DNA of 64,000 nucleotides from NCBI RefSeq assembly GCF_000340965.1, contig NZ_ANAY01000010.1:1-64000 (forward strand), written 5' to 3'. Below, one piece after another: positions 1-7,067 of this stretch. The notes under the pieces are model-generated. The model ran no database searches and was not told the DNA's origin. It saw only the letters and a list, made by a program, of their open reading frames with translations. The DNA comes from Nocardiopsis kunsanensis DSM 44524. GTDB lineage: Bacteria > Actinomycetota > Actinomycetes > Streptosporangiales > Streptosporangiaceae. The stretch's first letter is position 1, and every line of letters starts with the position of its first letter. Both the position numbers and the translations under genes were made by a program.

Positions 1-574
1 CGGTGGTTTTCGGTCTCCGGGGTCCGCACGGGGCCGCTCCAGCTCCCCCGGTGTGTTCCAGCTCCACCGGCGTGGGAGATTCTCCGAGGCAGGGGTGCAC
101 ACGCCTGTGGGCCCCGGCTGCAGTGCTCCGCCGGGAGTGCGCGGGGCCGTTGCTTCCGCAGGAGCGAACGGCCGCGCCCACGCCGCAAGCGTTGACCGCA
201 ATGCCGCGCCCGAGGGGGTTGGCGGTTGGCCCCCCATTTCTTCGGGCGGATGGTTGGTCTGCGGCCGTGGGGTGTTCGGCGGCGAGAGCGGGCCGGCCCG
301 GCGTCAAGGGGTGGACCGCACACCCCGAGGCGCCGCGAGAACCCATCACACACCCGCCACATTCACCGCAATGAAAGAGGCGTGGCGGGGGGCCGAAGCG
401 GGTTGCGGGAAGCCCCGGCCGGGCTACGCTCGACGCTCCGACGAACACCACCCACCCGTCACCGGTCCATCGACCATCGGCCCCGGCCCACCTGCACCGG
501 TCCATCCACCCCCAACGCACCTCCCCACTCCGGGACCAGAGCCCCCGACCCTGACACAAGCTAACGAAGTACTA
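1..574. other. Intergenic region, no supported gene
   Basis: No open frame here has a ribosome-binding site, recognisable domain or convincing codon use. Plus-strand open frames exist, but their translations are low-complexity Pro/Arg/Ala strings typical of GC-rich noncoding frames. The last 150 bases are strongly C-rich on the plus strand. The stretch lies downstream of the methyltransferase that ends at 575. Confidence 0.5.
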
Positions 575-1369
575 CTAGGCCTTGCGCCCGACCCCGCCGT
601 AACCGTCCACCTCGGGCGGAGTACCGAACTCGGTGTCCTCGCACCGCCAACGGGTGACCGTGGTCAGGCCCGGATCGACCAGTTCCACCCCCTCGAAGAA
701 CCCTGCGATCTCCTCCTTACTGCGCAGGTTGTAGGCCACCGCACCGCTCTCGTTGTAATCCTCCTGCGCCTCGACATTGGCCTGGTGGCTGTGCGTTCCG
801 TCGCTGAGGACCAGGTGGCTGTCCGAAGGGAGCGCCTCCAGCAGGGTTCGCACGATGTCCTTGGCCCGCCCGTAGTCGGCGACGTGGGCGAGGACACCGA
901 TGATGATCAGCCCGACCGGCTCGTCGAAGTCCAGACGCTCCCGGGCAGCGGCCAGGATCTCCTCCGGCTCCTCCAGCCCCGCGTGGAGATAGTCGGTGTA
1001 ACCCTCTTCGGTACTGGTGAGCAGAGCGCGGGCATGGGTGAGCACCAAGGGATCGTTGTCCACGTAGACGATCCGCGCGTCCGGACGCATGGTCTGCGCC
1101 ACCTCGTGGGTGTTGTCGGCCGTCGGCAGGCCGGTACCGATGTCGAGGAACTGGCGGACCCCGGCCTCCTCGGTCAGGTAGCGCACCGCGCGCATCAGGA
1201 AGGCCCGTGCGGCCCTGGCCTCCTGGGCGATCCCGGGGAAGGTCGCCAAGAACTGCTCCCCCGCCTCGCGGTCCACGGGATAGTTGTCCTTGCCGCCGAG
1301 CCAGTAGTTCCATACCCGTGCGGAGTGGGGGACGGAGGTGTCGATCGGGGGCTGAGAGGGATAGGTCAT
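575..1369 (-). CDS. SAM-dependent methyltransferase, DUF574/Methyltransf_19 family
   Basis: 264 residues, normal for this actinobacterial family. The N-terminal signature WNYWLGGKDNYPVDREAGEQ is at about residues 20-39. The SAM-binding loop DIGTG is at 76-80, and VYVDNDP, an acidic ribose-binding strand, is near 103-109. The natural substrate of the family is generally unknown. The frame stays open for 75 codons upstream, but that part has no family similarity, so the ATG at 1369 (MTYPSQPP) is chosen. A paralogue lies at 35289-36125. The protein is probably cytoplasmic and transcribed alone. The fold is certain; the substrate cannot be told. Confidence 0.88.
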   Translation of the reverse strand: MTYPSQPPIDTSVPHSARVWNYWLGGKDNYPVDREAGEQFLATFPGIAQEARAARAFLMRAVRYLTEEAGVRQFLDIGTGLPTADNTHEVAQTMRPDARIVYVDNDPLVLTHARALLTSTEEGYTDYLHAGLEEPEEILAAARERLDFDEPVGLIIIGVLAHVADYGRAKDIVRTLLEALPSDSHLVLSDGTHSHQANVEAQEDYNESGAVAYNLRSKEEIAGFFEGVELVDPGLTTVTRWRCEDTEFGTPPEVDGYGGVGRKA

Positions 1370-1836
1370 ACCGGCGAGGGTAACCCCCGCGAAGACGGGA
1401 CCGCCTCCACAGGAGTCCCTTTTGCAGGACAGGTCTGCGGGGAACGGTCGTTTCCCGCAGACACCGGAGATGTCGCGGACGCAGGAGATGATCTCCGGCA
1501 GCGCGGCGGCCGTGGTCACGGAACACGACTCCGACAGGAGAAGGAGGAAGCAGAACACGCGACCGGCGCCCTTGCCGAACGCCATCAGGGGCACGGCACC
1601 GGTTCCGGTGCAGGACTGGGCCGATGCTGTGTTTTCACTGGTGAGAGCGCCAGCAGAAACATCTCCTGCGAAGGGTCACCTGTCGGTACCGGTCAGTGGG
1701 CAGATCGGACTCGCCGGAAAAGCAACTACACATCCTCACAGCCAGTGATGAGGACGACCGCCCCGCGCATGCTCGGATCCCGACGGGCTCCCAGCGCCAT
1801 GCAGATGGCGCGTTCGCCCAGTTCATGGGGCACCTT
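1370..1836. other. Intergenic region upstream of the methyltransferase
   Basis: 467 bases between the methyltransferase start and the end of the P-loop gene. It must hold the methyltransferase promoter, but I see no clear -10/-35 pair. A 35-codon GTG-started frame on the minus strand (1833 to 1726), just after the ATPase stop, ends in a run of hydrophobic residues but has no strong ribosome-binding site and is not called. Confidence 0.4.
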
Positions 1837-2508
1837 TCAGCCGGCGCGCTCCTCACCCTTCCCAGGACTGAGAGCCTCCATCACACCCGGAACGAAACAG
1901 ATCCAGGCCAGCTCCCGCACCCGGTGCCGATCGAACGCGAGCAGACTGCGCGCGCCCGGCGCGAACGCCGCCGGCCCGCGCCGGGCGGCCGCACGCAGCC
2001 GTCGCCAGCGCCGCGAATGCGTCTTGTGGCTGCGCTCGGTCACCCTCCGCCCTCGCGCGTTCTGCCCCTTCCGGGCCTCCTGCGGGGTGGCGTCGATCAT
2101 CAACACGTGCATCTCGTACCGGCGGAGCCGGCAGAGCAGGGCCAGCAGCACGCGTACCGGGCCCCGGGTCCCGCACTCGTGCGCCACCACCGGGCCGCCG
2201 CGCAGCGCCGCGGCCATCCGGGCCAGGTGCAGTACGTGCACCACCCAGCGCCACAGTGGGTAGGGAACCCGGCCGAGCAACGGTCCCAGCTGGTGCCGCG
2301 ACTGCAGCGAATCGATCACCCGCACACCGTCCGCGGTGAGCACGGTCCGCTCCTCGTTCCCGCGGATCCCGAACAGCCGCCGCAACAGGGTGCTCTTCCC
2401 GGCCCCGGGCACCCCGGTGACCAGGACCAGGGACCGCCGGGGGTAGACCATGCCGCGCACTGTCGCCTCATTCACCGTGGGCACATGCCGCGCCGGCTCT
2501 CGGAACAT
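1837..2508 (-). CDS. P-loop AAA-type ATPase/kinase-like protein
   Basis: 223 residues. The Walker A motif GVPGAGKS is at residues 32-39, within VTGVPGAGKSTLLRRLFG. A plausible Walker B-like strand, HVLMIDATP, lies in the second half. The C-terminal part is very Arg-rich, which suggests contact with nucleic acid or phosphorylated ligands. The ATG at 2508 is chosen because GGGGAG lies 9 bases upstream; a second ATG at 2451 would leave only the P-loop core. This resembles the small zeta-toxin-like or nucleoside-kinase-like ATPases of actinomycetes, but I cannot assign a substrate. No partner gene is adjacent. Confidence 0.7.
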   Translation of the reverse strand: MFREPARHVPTVNEATVRGMVYPRRSLVLVTGVPGAGKSTLLRRLFGIRGNEERTVLTADGVRVIDSLQSRHQLGPLLGRVPYPLWRWVVHVLHLARMAAALRGGPVVAHECGTRGPVRVLLALLCRLRRYEMHVLMIDATPQEARKGQNARGRRVTERSHKTHSRRWRRLRAAARRGPAAFAPGARSLLAFDRHRVRELAWICFVPGVMEALSPGKGEERAG

Positions 2509-3048
2509 CTTCGGTAGCTCCCCAAAGCCGGCCCTCGCGCCGGCGGGGCGCGGCTCTGCAGCCCGCGTCATCGACGCCATGACGCTACCGGGCATCGGCG
2601 AATCCGAAAAACGCAGGGCATACAGAGCCTCCATCGCACTCGGCACGAACAGTACCGCCCGCATCCGTACGAGCTGAAGCAGAGGTGCGCGATCGAGGCC
2701 CCGAGGCTGAGCGTCGGGGTGGTGAAGGAGGCCGGTCAAGCAGTGGGACCAACTGGGGTGTCTGGAACAGGCACCAGTGGAGGCCTTCACCATGACAGGA
2801 CAGTTGCTGCGTCGGGCTCTGCTCGGGGCTGAAACCGGTCTCAGGGCGGCTGATCCCTCAGAGAATGCCTGGGGGATCGGCAAGGCACTCGGAGCCGACC
2901 GGATGGTTGGGCGGTTGCGAGTCGTGAGGACAAGGGCCAGCCCAGAACTGGTCACTTCAGTGTGTGATGTGCTCGTTGCAGGTTTTTTCTGTGCGCCCCG
3001 GGTGCGGATTGCAGAGCAGTAACGCTCTGAGCTTCAGCAGGTCGCGAA
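2509..3048. other. Intergenic region before the CRISPR array
   Basis: 540 bases without a supported gene. GC content is visibly lower than in the flanking genes, and a T-run (gttttttc) lies near 2982-2989, about 60 bases before the first CRISPR repeat. Part of this stretch may be the array leader. I see no cas gene remnant that I can recognise; a degraded one cannot be excluded by eye. Confidence 0.4.
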
Positions 3049-3050
3049 GT

Positions 3051-3201
3051 GCAGACCCCACGCCCGTGGGGGTGGAGCGGAGGCGGGGATCATCGCTTCC
3101 CACACGACCGTGCAGACCCCACGCCCGTGGGGGTGGAGCGCCCCGCAAGGCCTGCAAGGCGTTGGCGGCCTCGCAGACCCCACGCCCGTGGGGGCGGTCA
3201 G
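3051..3201 (+). CRISPR. Short CRISPR array, 3 repeats and 2 spacers, type I-E-like spacing
   Basis: Three copies of a 29-nt repeat start at 3051, 3112 and 3173, an exact 61-nt period. This gives two 32-nt spacers (3080-3111 and 3141-3172). Repeats 1 and 2 are identical. Repeat 3 keeps its first 22 bases and differs at four of the last seven, as expected for the leader-distal end, so the leader should be on the low-coordinate side. The repeat core CCCCACGCCCGTGGGG is a hairpin with 7-bp stems. A 29+32 layout with a GC-rich palindromic repeat is typical of actinobacterial type I-E arrays. No cas gene is present in this window, so the array is an orphan here. Confidence 0.85.
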
Positions 3202-3373
3202 TCCGGCCTCGCTCGGACAGCCGCACTGCCGTCATCGTTCCTGCTGCCTTCGATGCGCCCGACAAGCTTGCCGCCGGGGGTGTTGCCCCGGCCCGTCCCG
3301 GCTCGGCCGGTGGTGCGATGGGAACGTTTCGCAATCGCCTGGTTCCGGTCGGTGTTCATCGCCGAAGTCGGGA

Positions 3374-3395
3374 ATGAAAACGGTTGTCATATCAT
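3374..3395 (+). promoter_or_regulatory. Putative Zur box overlapping the -10 of the rpmG-rpmE operon
   Basis: ATGAAAACGGTTGTCAT (3374-3390) is a near-perfect dyad of the type bound by actinobacterial Zur, whose sites resemble TGAAAATGATTTTCA. A good -10 hexamer, TATCAT, follows at 3390-3395. The site lies 39 bases before rpmG. The genes it precedes encode cysteine-free L33 and L31 paralogues, which are classic Zur targets in Streptomyces and mycobacteria, and this strengthens the reading. Confidence 0.75.
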
Positions 3396-3428
3396 TCTTG
3401 TGGTCGGACACCGGAAACAGGAGGAAGC

Positions 3429-3593
3429 ATGGCACGCAACGAGACCCGCCCCATCACCAAGCTCAAGTCCACCGCCGGAACCGGACACACCTACGTCACG
3501 CGCAAGAGCCGGCGCAACACACCGGACCGCCTGCGCCTGAAGAAGTTCGACCCCGTCGTACGACACCATGTCGAGTATCGAGAGGAGCGCTGA
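3429..3593 (+). CDS. rpmG: 50S ribosomal protein bL33, zinc-independent (C-) paralogue
   Basis: 54 residues, the normal size of bL33. It starts [19 protein letters not shown] and carries the conserved [15 protein letters not shown] segment and a basic middle. It has no cysteine, so it lacks the two CxxC zinc-binding pairs of the C+ form and is the paralogue used under zinc starvation. The ATG at 3429 follows the ribosome-binding site AGGAAG. It is the first gene of a two-gene operon with the L31 paralogue 4 bases downstream. The upstream Zur-type dyad suggests repression when zinc is plentiful and expression when it is scarce. Confidence 0.95.
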   Translation: MARNETRPITKLKSTAGTGHTYVTRKSRRNTPDRLRLKKFDPVVRHHVEYREER

Positions 3594-3597
3594 GCCC

Positions 3598-3846
3598 ATG
3601 AGATCCGGGATCCATCCCGAGTACCGGCCCGTCGTCTTCCGCGACAAGGCCGGCGACTTCGCCGTCCTCACCCGGTCCACCGCAACCAGCGACCACACCG
3701 TGGAATGGAGTGACGGGAAGACCTACCCGGTCATCGACGTCGAGATCTCCAGCGCGAGCCACCCCTTCTACACGGGTGCGGCACGTGTGGTCGACACCGC
3801 CGGGCGCGTGGAGCGCTTCAACCGCCGTTACCAGCGCAAACGCTGA
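3598..3846 (+). CDS. rpmE2: 50S ribosomal protein bL31 type B, zinc-independent
   Basis: 82 residues. The motif [19 protein letters not shown] is characteristic of type B L31, as is the longer C-terminal half ending [12 protein letters not shown]...RFNRRY. There is no CxxC zinc site. It starts 4 bases after the rpmG stop and is surely co-transcribed. The family role is to replace zinc-containing L31 in the ribosome under zinc limitation, freeing zinc. The hairpin at 3905-3929 probably ends the transcript. Confidence 0.95.
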   Translation: MRSGIHPEYRPVVFRDKAGDFAVLTRSTATSDHTVEWSDGKTYPVIDVEISSASHPFYTGAARVVDTAGRVERFNRRYQRKR

Positions 3847-3904
3847 CCATCCGCTCTGGGTGTGCGGCCGTAGCGCCCACCGGGCCGACCCGGAGCACGA
3901 GCAT

Positions 3905-3929
3905 CGCCGCCGGAACCGATCCGGCGGCG
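3905..3929 (+). terminator. Hairpin after the L33/L31 operon
   Basis: A perfect 10-bp stem (3905-3914 with 3920-3929) and a 5-base loop lie 59 bases after the rpmE2 stop. There is no T-run, as is common for actinomycete terminators. Confidence 0.6.
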
Positions 3930-3972
3930 GTCCCAGCTCCCCCGGCCGGGTCGTACGAAACACCCTCATCCT

Positions 3973-6396
3973 GTGAGCCCGGATCCCCGCTGGTCGGGCA
4001 CTCTGGGAGACGTGACAACCCCAACCGAGACCGACCCCAGGAACGCGGGCCCCTCGCCCGTCGCAGGTGTACCACGCAGACCCGTCGACCTCTTCGTCGG
4101 CGTCGCCGGACTCCTGCTGCTGGCTGCCGTCCTCATCGCCGTGCGCGTGGCCACCGGCCCCGGACAGGCCGCCGACACCGAGGGCCTGCGCGCCCTGATC
4201 CCCTCCAGTCTGCTCTTCCTGGTCGCGCTGGGCGCCAACCTCTTCATCCTCCTCCTCTTCTGCGTCAGCGCCCTGCGCGCCCTCTTCCTGCGCCGCCTGC
4301 GCGACCTGGCCCGTTCCTCGGCCGCCGGGGTCGCTGCCTACGGGCTCGCCTCCCTGGTCAACGCCGCCCTGGCCGCCCTCGTCGGCTCCGGCGGGCCCAC
4401 CCTGTCCGGGACACCCGGCGAGGTCTTCACCAGCGCCAGCCTCGGCTACGTCGCCGCTGCCATCGCCGTGGCCCGTACCCTGCCGCACGGGCTGCCGCGC
4501 GTGCGCGCCTGGCTCTGGGGCGCCACCGCCACCGCCACCGTCAGCGCCGTCCTGGCCGGGGTCACCAGCTTCCTCGCCCTGCTGGTCACCGTCCTGGTCG
4601 GTCTGGCCTGCGGGGCCCTTGCCCTGTACGCGGTCGGTACCAGGGCAGCACCCACCGACCTCGTCCGGAGTTCCCACGAGGAGCTCGCCCGTTTCGGTAT
4701 GCCCGCCGACCTCATCAGCCCCGCCGGACACGACCACGACGGCAACCCCCGGTTTCTCGCCGACCTGACCGACGGGTCCGTCGTGGAACTGTCCGTCCTC
4801 AGCTCCGAGAACACCTCCGGTTTCTGGCGGCGCCTGCGCGACCTGCTCTTCCTGCGCGGGCCCGTCGCCCCGCGCATGCTCTACGGGGTCCGCCGCCGCG
4901 CCGAGCACGCCGCTCTCATGGGCCAGAGCATGCGCAGTACCGGGGCACACACCCCCAGGGTCCTGGCCGTGGGCGAGCTCTCCCCGGGAACCGTCCTGCT
5001 CGTGCGCGAGGTCGTGGCGGAGCGCTCCTTCGACACACTCACCCCTGAAGAGATCACCGACCAGCTCGCCGACCGCTGCTGGCACATGCTCGGCAACCTG
5101 CGCCGCCACCGCCTCGCCCACGGAGATCTGAGCGGGGACACCCTCGGTCTCACCGGTGACGGCGGCCTCGTCCTGACCGGTGTGGACCGCGGTACCGTGG
5201 CCGCACCCCAGCTCCGTCTCTCCCTCGACTCGGCCGCGCTGGTCACCCTGCTGGCCCTGCGTATCGGTGAACGCCGCGCCGTCGACTCGGCCGTACGTGC
5301 CCTCGGTGTCAACGGCACCGCTGCCCTGCTGCCCTTCCTCCAGCCCGCCGGCCTGCCCTACGCCCAGCGCGCGCGTCTGCGGGCCGACCGCGGTCTGCTG
5401 GCCCGGATGCGTGAACACATCGTCACCCTGGCCCCCGAGGCGCCCGCCGCCCCGGCCCGCCTCGAGCGGATGCGTCCGCGCACCGTCGTCAGCGTGGTCG
5501 TGGTCACCGTCGTCGGGTTCGTACTGCTCAACCAGCTCACCGGTGTCGACTTCGCCACGATCGTCGGCGCTGACCTGTCCTGGTCGGTGGCGGCCCTGGT
5601 CATGGCCACCGTGTGCATGGTCGCCGCCGCCATGGTCCTCATCGGGTTCGTGCCGTTGCGTCTGCCGTGGTGGCGCACGGTCCTGGTGCAGTACGCCGGT
5701 TCCTTCGTTCGCATCGCCGCGCCGGCCGGGCTCGGGTCGATCGCGATCAACTCACGTTTCGTGGTCAAGGCCGGGGCGTCCACATCTCTGGCCCTGTCCG
5801 CGGTCGGCCTGAGCCAGGTGGTCGGGTTCCTGGTGCACGTGCCGCTGCTGCTGGTGTGCGCCTACCTGACCGGGACCTCCTACTGGACCGGTTTCACCCC
5901 TTCGCCCACCGTCGTGCTCGTGTGCCTGGCCGCCACCGTCGCCATCGGCGCGGTCCTGCTGCAGCCGCGTATGCGCCGGGCCGTGGGCGAGCGGGTACGG
6001 CCCTATCTCAGCGGGGTCCTGCCGCGGCTGCTGGACACACTCCAGAGCCCGGGCGGTCTGATCCTGGGACTGGGGGGAACCCTGCTGCTGACCATCGGGT
6101 TCGTGCTGTGTCTGCACTTCTCCGTGCTGGCCTTCACGCACCCCGGTGAGGAGGTCAGTCTGGTCGCCGTCGCCGTGGTCTTCCTCGCCGGCAACGCCGT
6201 CGGGTCCGCCGCACCCACCCCCGGCGGGCTCGGGGCCGTGGAGGCCGCGCTCATCGGCGGTCTGACCGCTGTCGCCGGGATCCCGGCCGCGGTCGCCCTG
6301 CCCGCGGTGCTGCTGTTCCGGTTGCTCACCTTCTGGTTGCCCGTCCTGCCCGGTTGGGCCGCCTTCTCCTACCTGCAGCGCAGGGAAGCCATCTGA
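3973..6396 (+). CDS. Flippase-like membrane protein (LPG-synthase TM domain) with a degenerate kinase-like domain
   Basis: 807 residues in three parts. Residues about 35-230 hold several membrane helices. A soluble block at about 235-480 has an APH/RIO-kinase-like core with RRHRLAHGDLSGDTL near 380-390. A C-terminal bundle of about eight helices matches the LPG_synthase_TM (UPF0104/YbhN) domain, including the Gly/Pro-rich GSAAPTPGGLGAVEAALIGG segment. Proteins of this layout are widespread membrane proteins of actinomycetes and are presumed to act on lipids. In the kinase block the Asn expected after HGDL is Thr, and no DFG-like motif is seen, so it may bind rather than phosphorylate. The start is uncertain: GTG at 3973 has no ribosome-binding site, and GTG at 4012 has GGGAGA only a base or two upstream. 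Confidence 0.8.
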   Translation: MSPDPRWSGTLGDVTTPTETDPRNAGPSPVAGVPRRPVDLFVGVAGLLLLAAVLIAVRVATGPGQAADTEGLRALIPSSLLFLVALGANLFILLLFCVSALRALFLRRLRDLARSSAAGVAAYGLASLVNAALAALVGSGGPTLSGTPGEVFTSASLGYVAAAIAVARTLPHGLPRVRAWLWGATATATVSAVLAGVTSFLALLVTVLVGLACGALALYAVGTRAAPTDLVRSSHEELARFGMPADLISPAGHDHDGNPRFLADLTDGSVVELSVLSSENTSGFWRRLRDLLFLRGPVAPRMLYGVRRRAEHAALMGQSMRSTGAHTPRVLAVGELSPGTVLLVREVVAERSFDTLTPEEITDQLADRCWHMLGNLRRHRLAHGDLSGDTLGLTGDGGLVLTGVDRGTVAAPQLRLSLDSAALVTLLALRIGERRAVDSAVRALGVNGTAALLPFLQPAGLPYAQRARLRADRGLLARMREHIVTLAPEAPAAPARLERMRPRTVVSVVVVTVVGFVLLNQLTGVDFATIVGADLSWSVAALVMATVCMVAAAMVLIGFVPLRLPWWRTVLVQYAGSFVRIAAPAGLGSIAINSRFVVKAGASTSLALSAVGLSQVVGFLVHVPLLLVCAYLTGTSYWTGFTPSPTVVLVCLAATVAIGAVLLQPRMRRAVGERVRPYLSGVLPRLLDTLQSPGGLILGLGGTLLLTIGFVLCLHFSVLAFTHPGEEVSLVAVAVVFLAGNAVGSAAPTPGGLGAVEAALIGGLTAVAGIPAAVALPAVLLFRLLTFWLPVLPGWAAFSYLQRREAI

Positions 6397-6527
6397 CCCG
6401 GGCCGGGGAGGGACGGGTACTCGTGGTGCGGCGCGTCCCGGGCCGGGCACGGTCTGCCGTCCCGGGGGCACGGTCCGGGGCGGCGGCCGGTACGGTGGCC
6501 ACCCGAGCGACCATCCAGGAGGAGACC

Positions 6528-7022
6528 GTGCCGGCACTGGACCGGATCCCCGTGACCCTCATCGACGGGCGCGAGACCACCTTCGGGGAGTGGGCCGGAA
6601 AGGTCCGCCTCGTGGTCAACGTCGCCTCTCGGTGCGGATTCACCCCCCAGTACGAACAGCTCGAGGCGCTCCAGCGGCGCTGTGCCGAGCGCGGCTTCAC
6701 AGTCGTGGGTTTTCCCAGCAACCAGTTCCTGCAGGAGTTCGGCGGCGACGACAGGATCGCCGAGTACTGCTCGGCCACCTGGGGCGTGACCTTCCCGATG
6801 GCGAGCAGGACCAAGGTCAACGGGCGCGGCCGACATCCCCTGTTCGCCGAACTCTCGCGGACGGCCGACGCCAAGGGCAGGGCCGGCAACCTCAGGTGGA
6901 ACTTCGAGAAGTTCCTCGTGCTGCCCGAGGGCACCGTGCACCGGTTCCGTTCCACCACCCGCCCGGACGCACCCGAGATCGTCGAGCCCCTGGAGAAGGC
7001 CCTGCCCGGACCGGCCGGTTGA
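6528..7022 (+). CDS. Glutathione peroxidase family protein (thioredoxin-type peroxidase)
   Basis: 164 residues, normal for bacterial Gpx. The peroxidatic Cys is Cys36 in NVASRCGFTPQY. The Gln motif is GFPSNQF, where most relatives have FPCNQF. The Trp motif is LRWNFEKFLV. A second Cys in IAEYCSATWGV sits where the resolving Cys of thioredoxin-dependent Gpx lies, so the enzyme probably reduces peroxides with thioredoxin rather than glutathione. The GTG at 6528 is chosen because of the ideal AGGAGGAG upstream. The gene stands alone and faces the acyl-CoA dehydrogenase gene across a shared hairpin. Confidence 0.92.
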   Translation: MPALDRIPVTLIDGRETTFGEWAGKVRLVVNVASRCGFTPQYEQLEALQRRCAERGFTVVGFPSNQFLQEFGGDDRIAEYCSATWGVTFPMASRTKVNGRGRHPLFAELSRTADAKGRAGNLRWNFEKFLVLPEGTVHRFRSTTRPDAPEIVEPLEKALPGPAG

Positions 7023-7030
7023 GCCGCAAC

Positions 7031-7057
7031 GGCGGCCGCCCCCGGGGAGCGGCCGCC
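7031..7057. terminator. Bidirectional hairpin between convergent genes
   Basis: A 9-bp perfect stem (7031-7039 with 7049-7057) and a 9-base loop, midway between the Gpx and acyl-CoA dehydrogenase stop codons. Confidence 0.6.
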
Positions 7058-7067
7058 GGGGGAGGGG

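Noticed and set aside
1..574. Possible coding region at the left edge of the window
   Set aside because: Open frames on the plus strand have no ribosome-binding site or recognisable domain, and no long minus-strand frame exists.
1726..1833. A 35-codon GTG-started frame just after the P-loop ATPase gene
   Set aside because: There is no good ribosome-binding site and no homology I can recognise; it could be a small gene, but the support is too weak.
2957..3601. Overlapping open frames across the CRISPR array with repeated TPRPWG-like units
   Set aside because: They are translations of the CRISPR repeats in several frames, not proteins.
3496..5418. A 640-codon minus-strand open frame opposite the L33/L31 and flippase genes
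   Set aside because: It is Gly/Glu/Gln-rich shadow sequence of the real genes, with no domain or ribosome-binding site.
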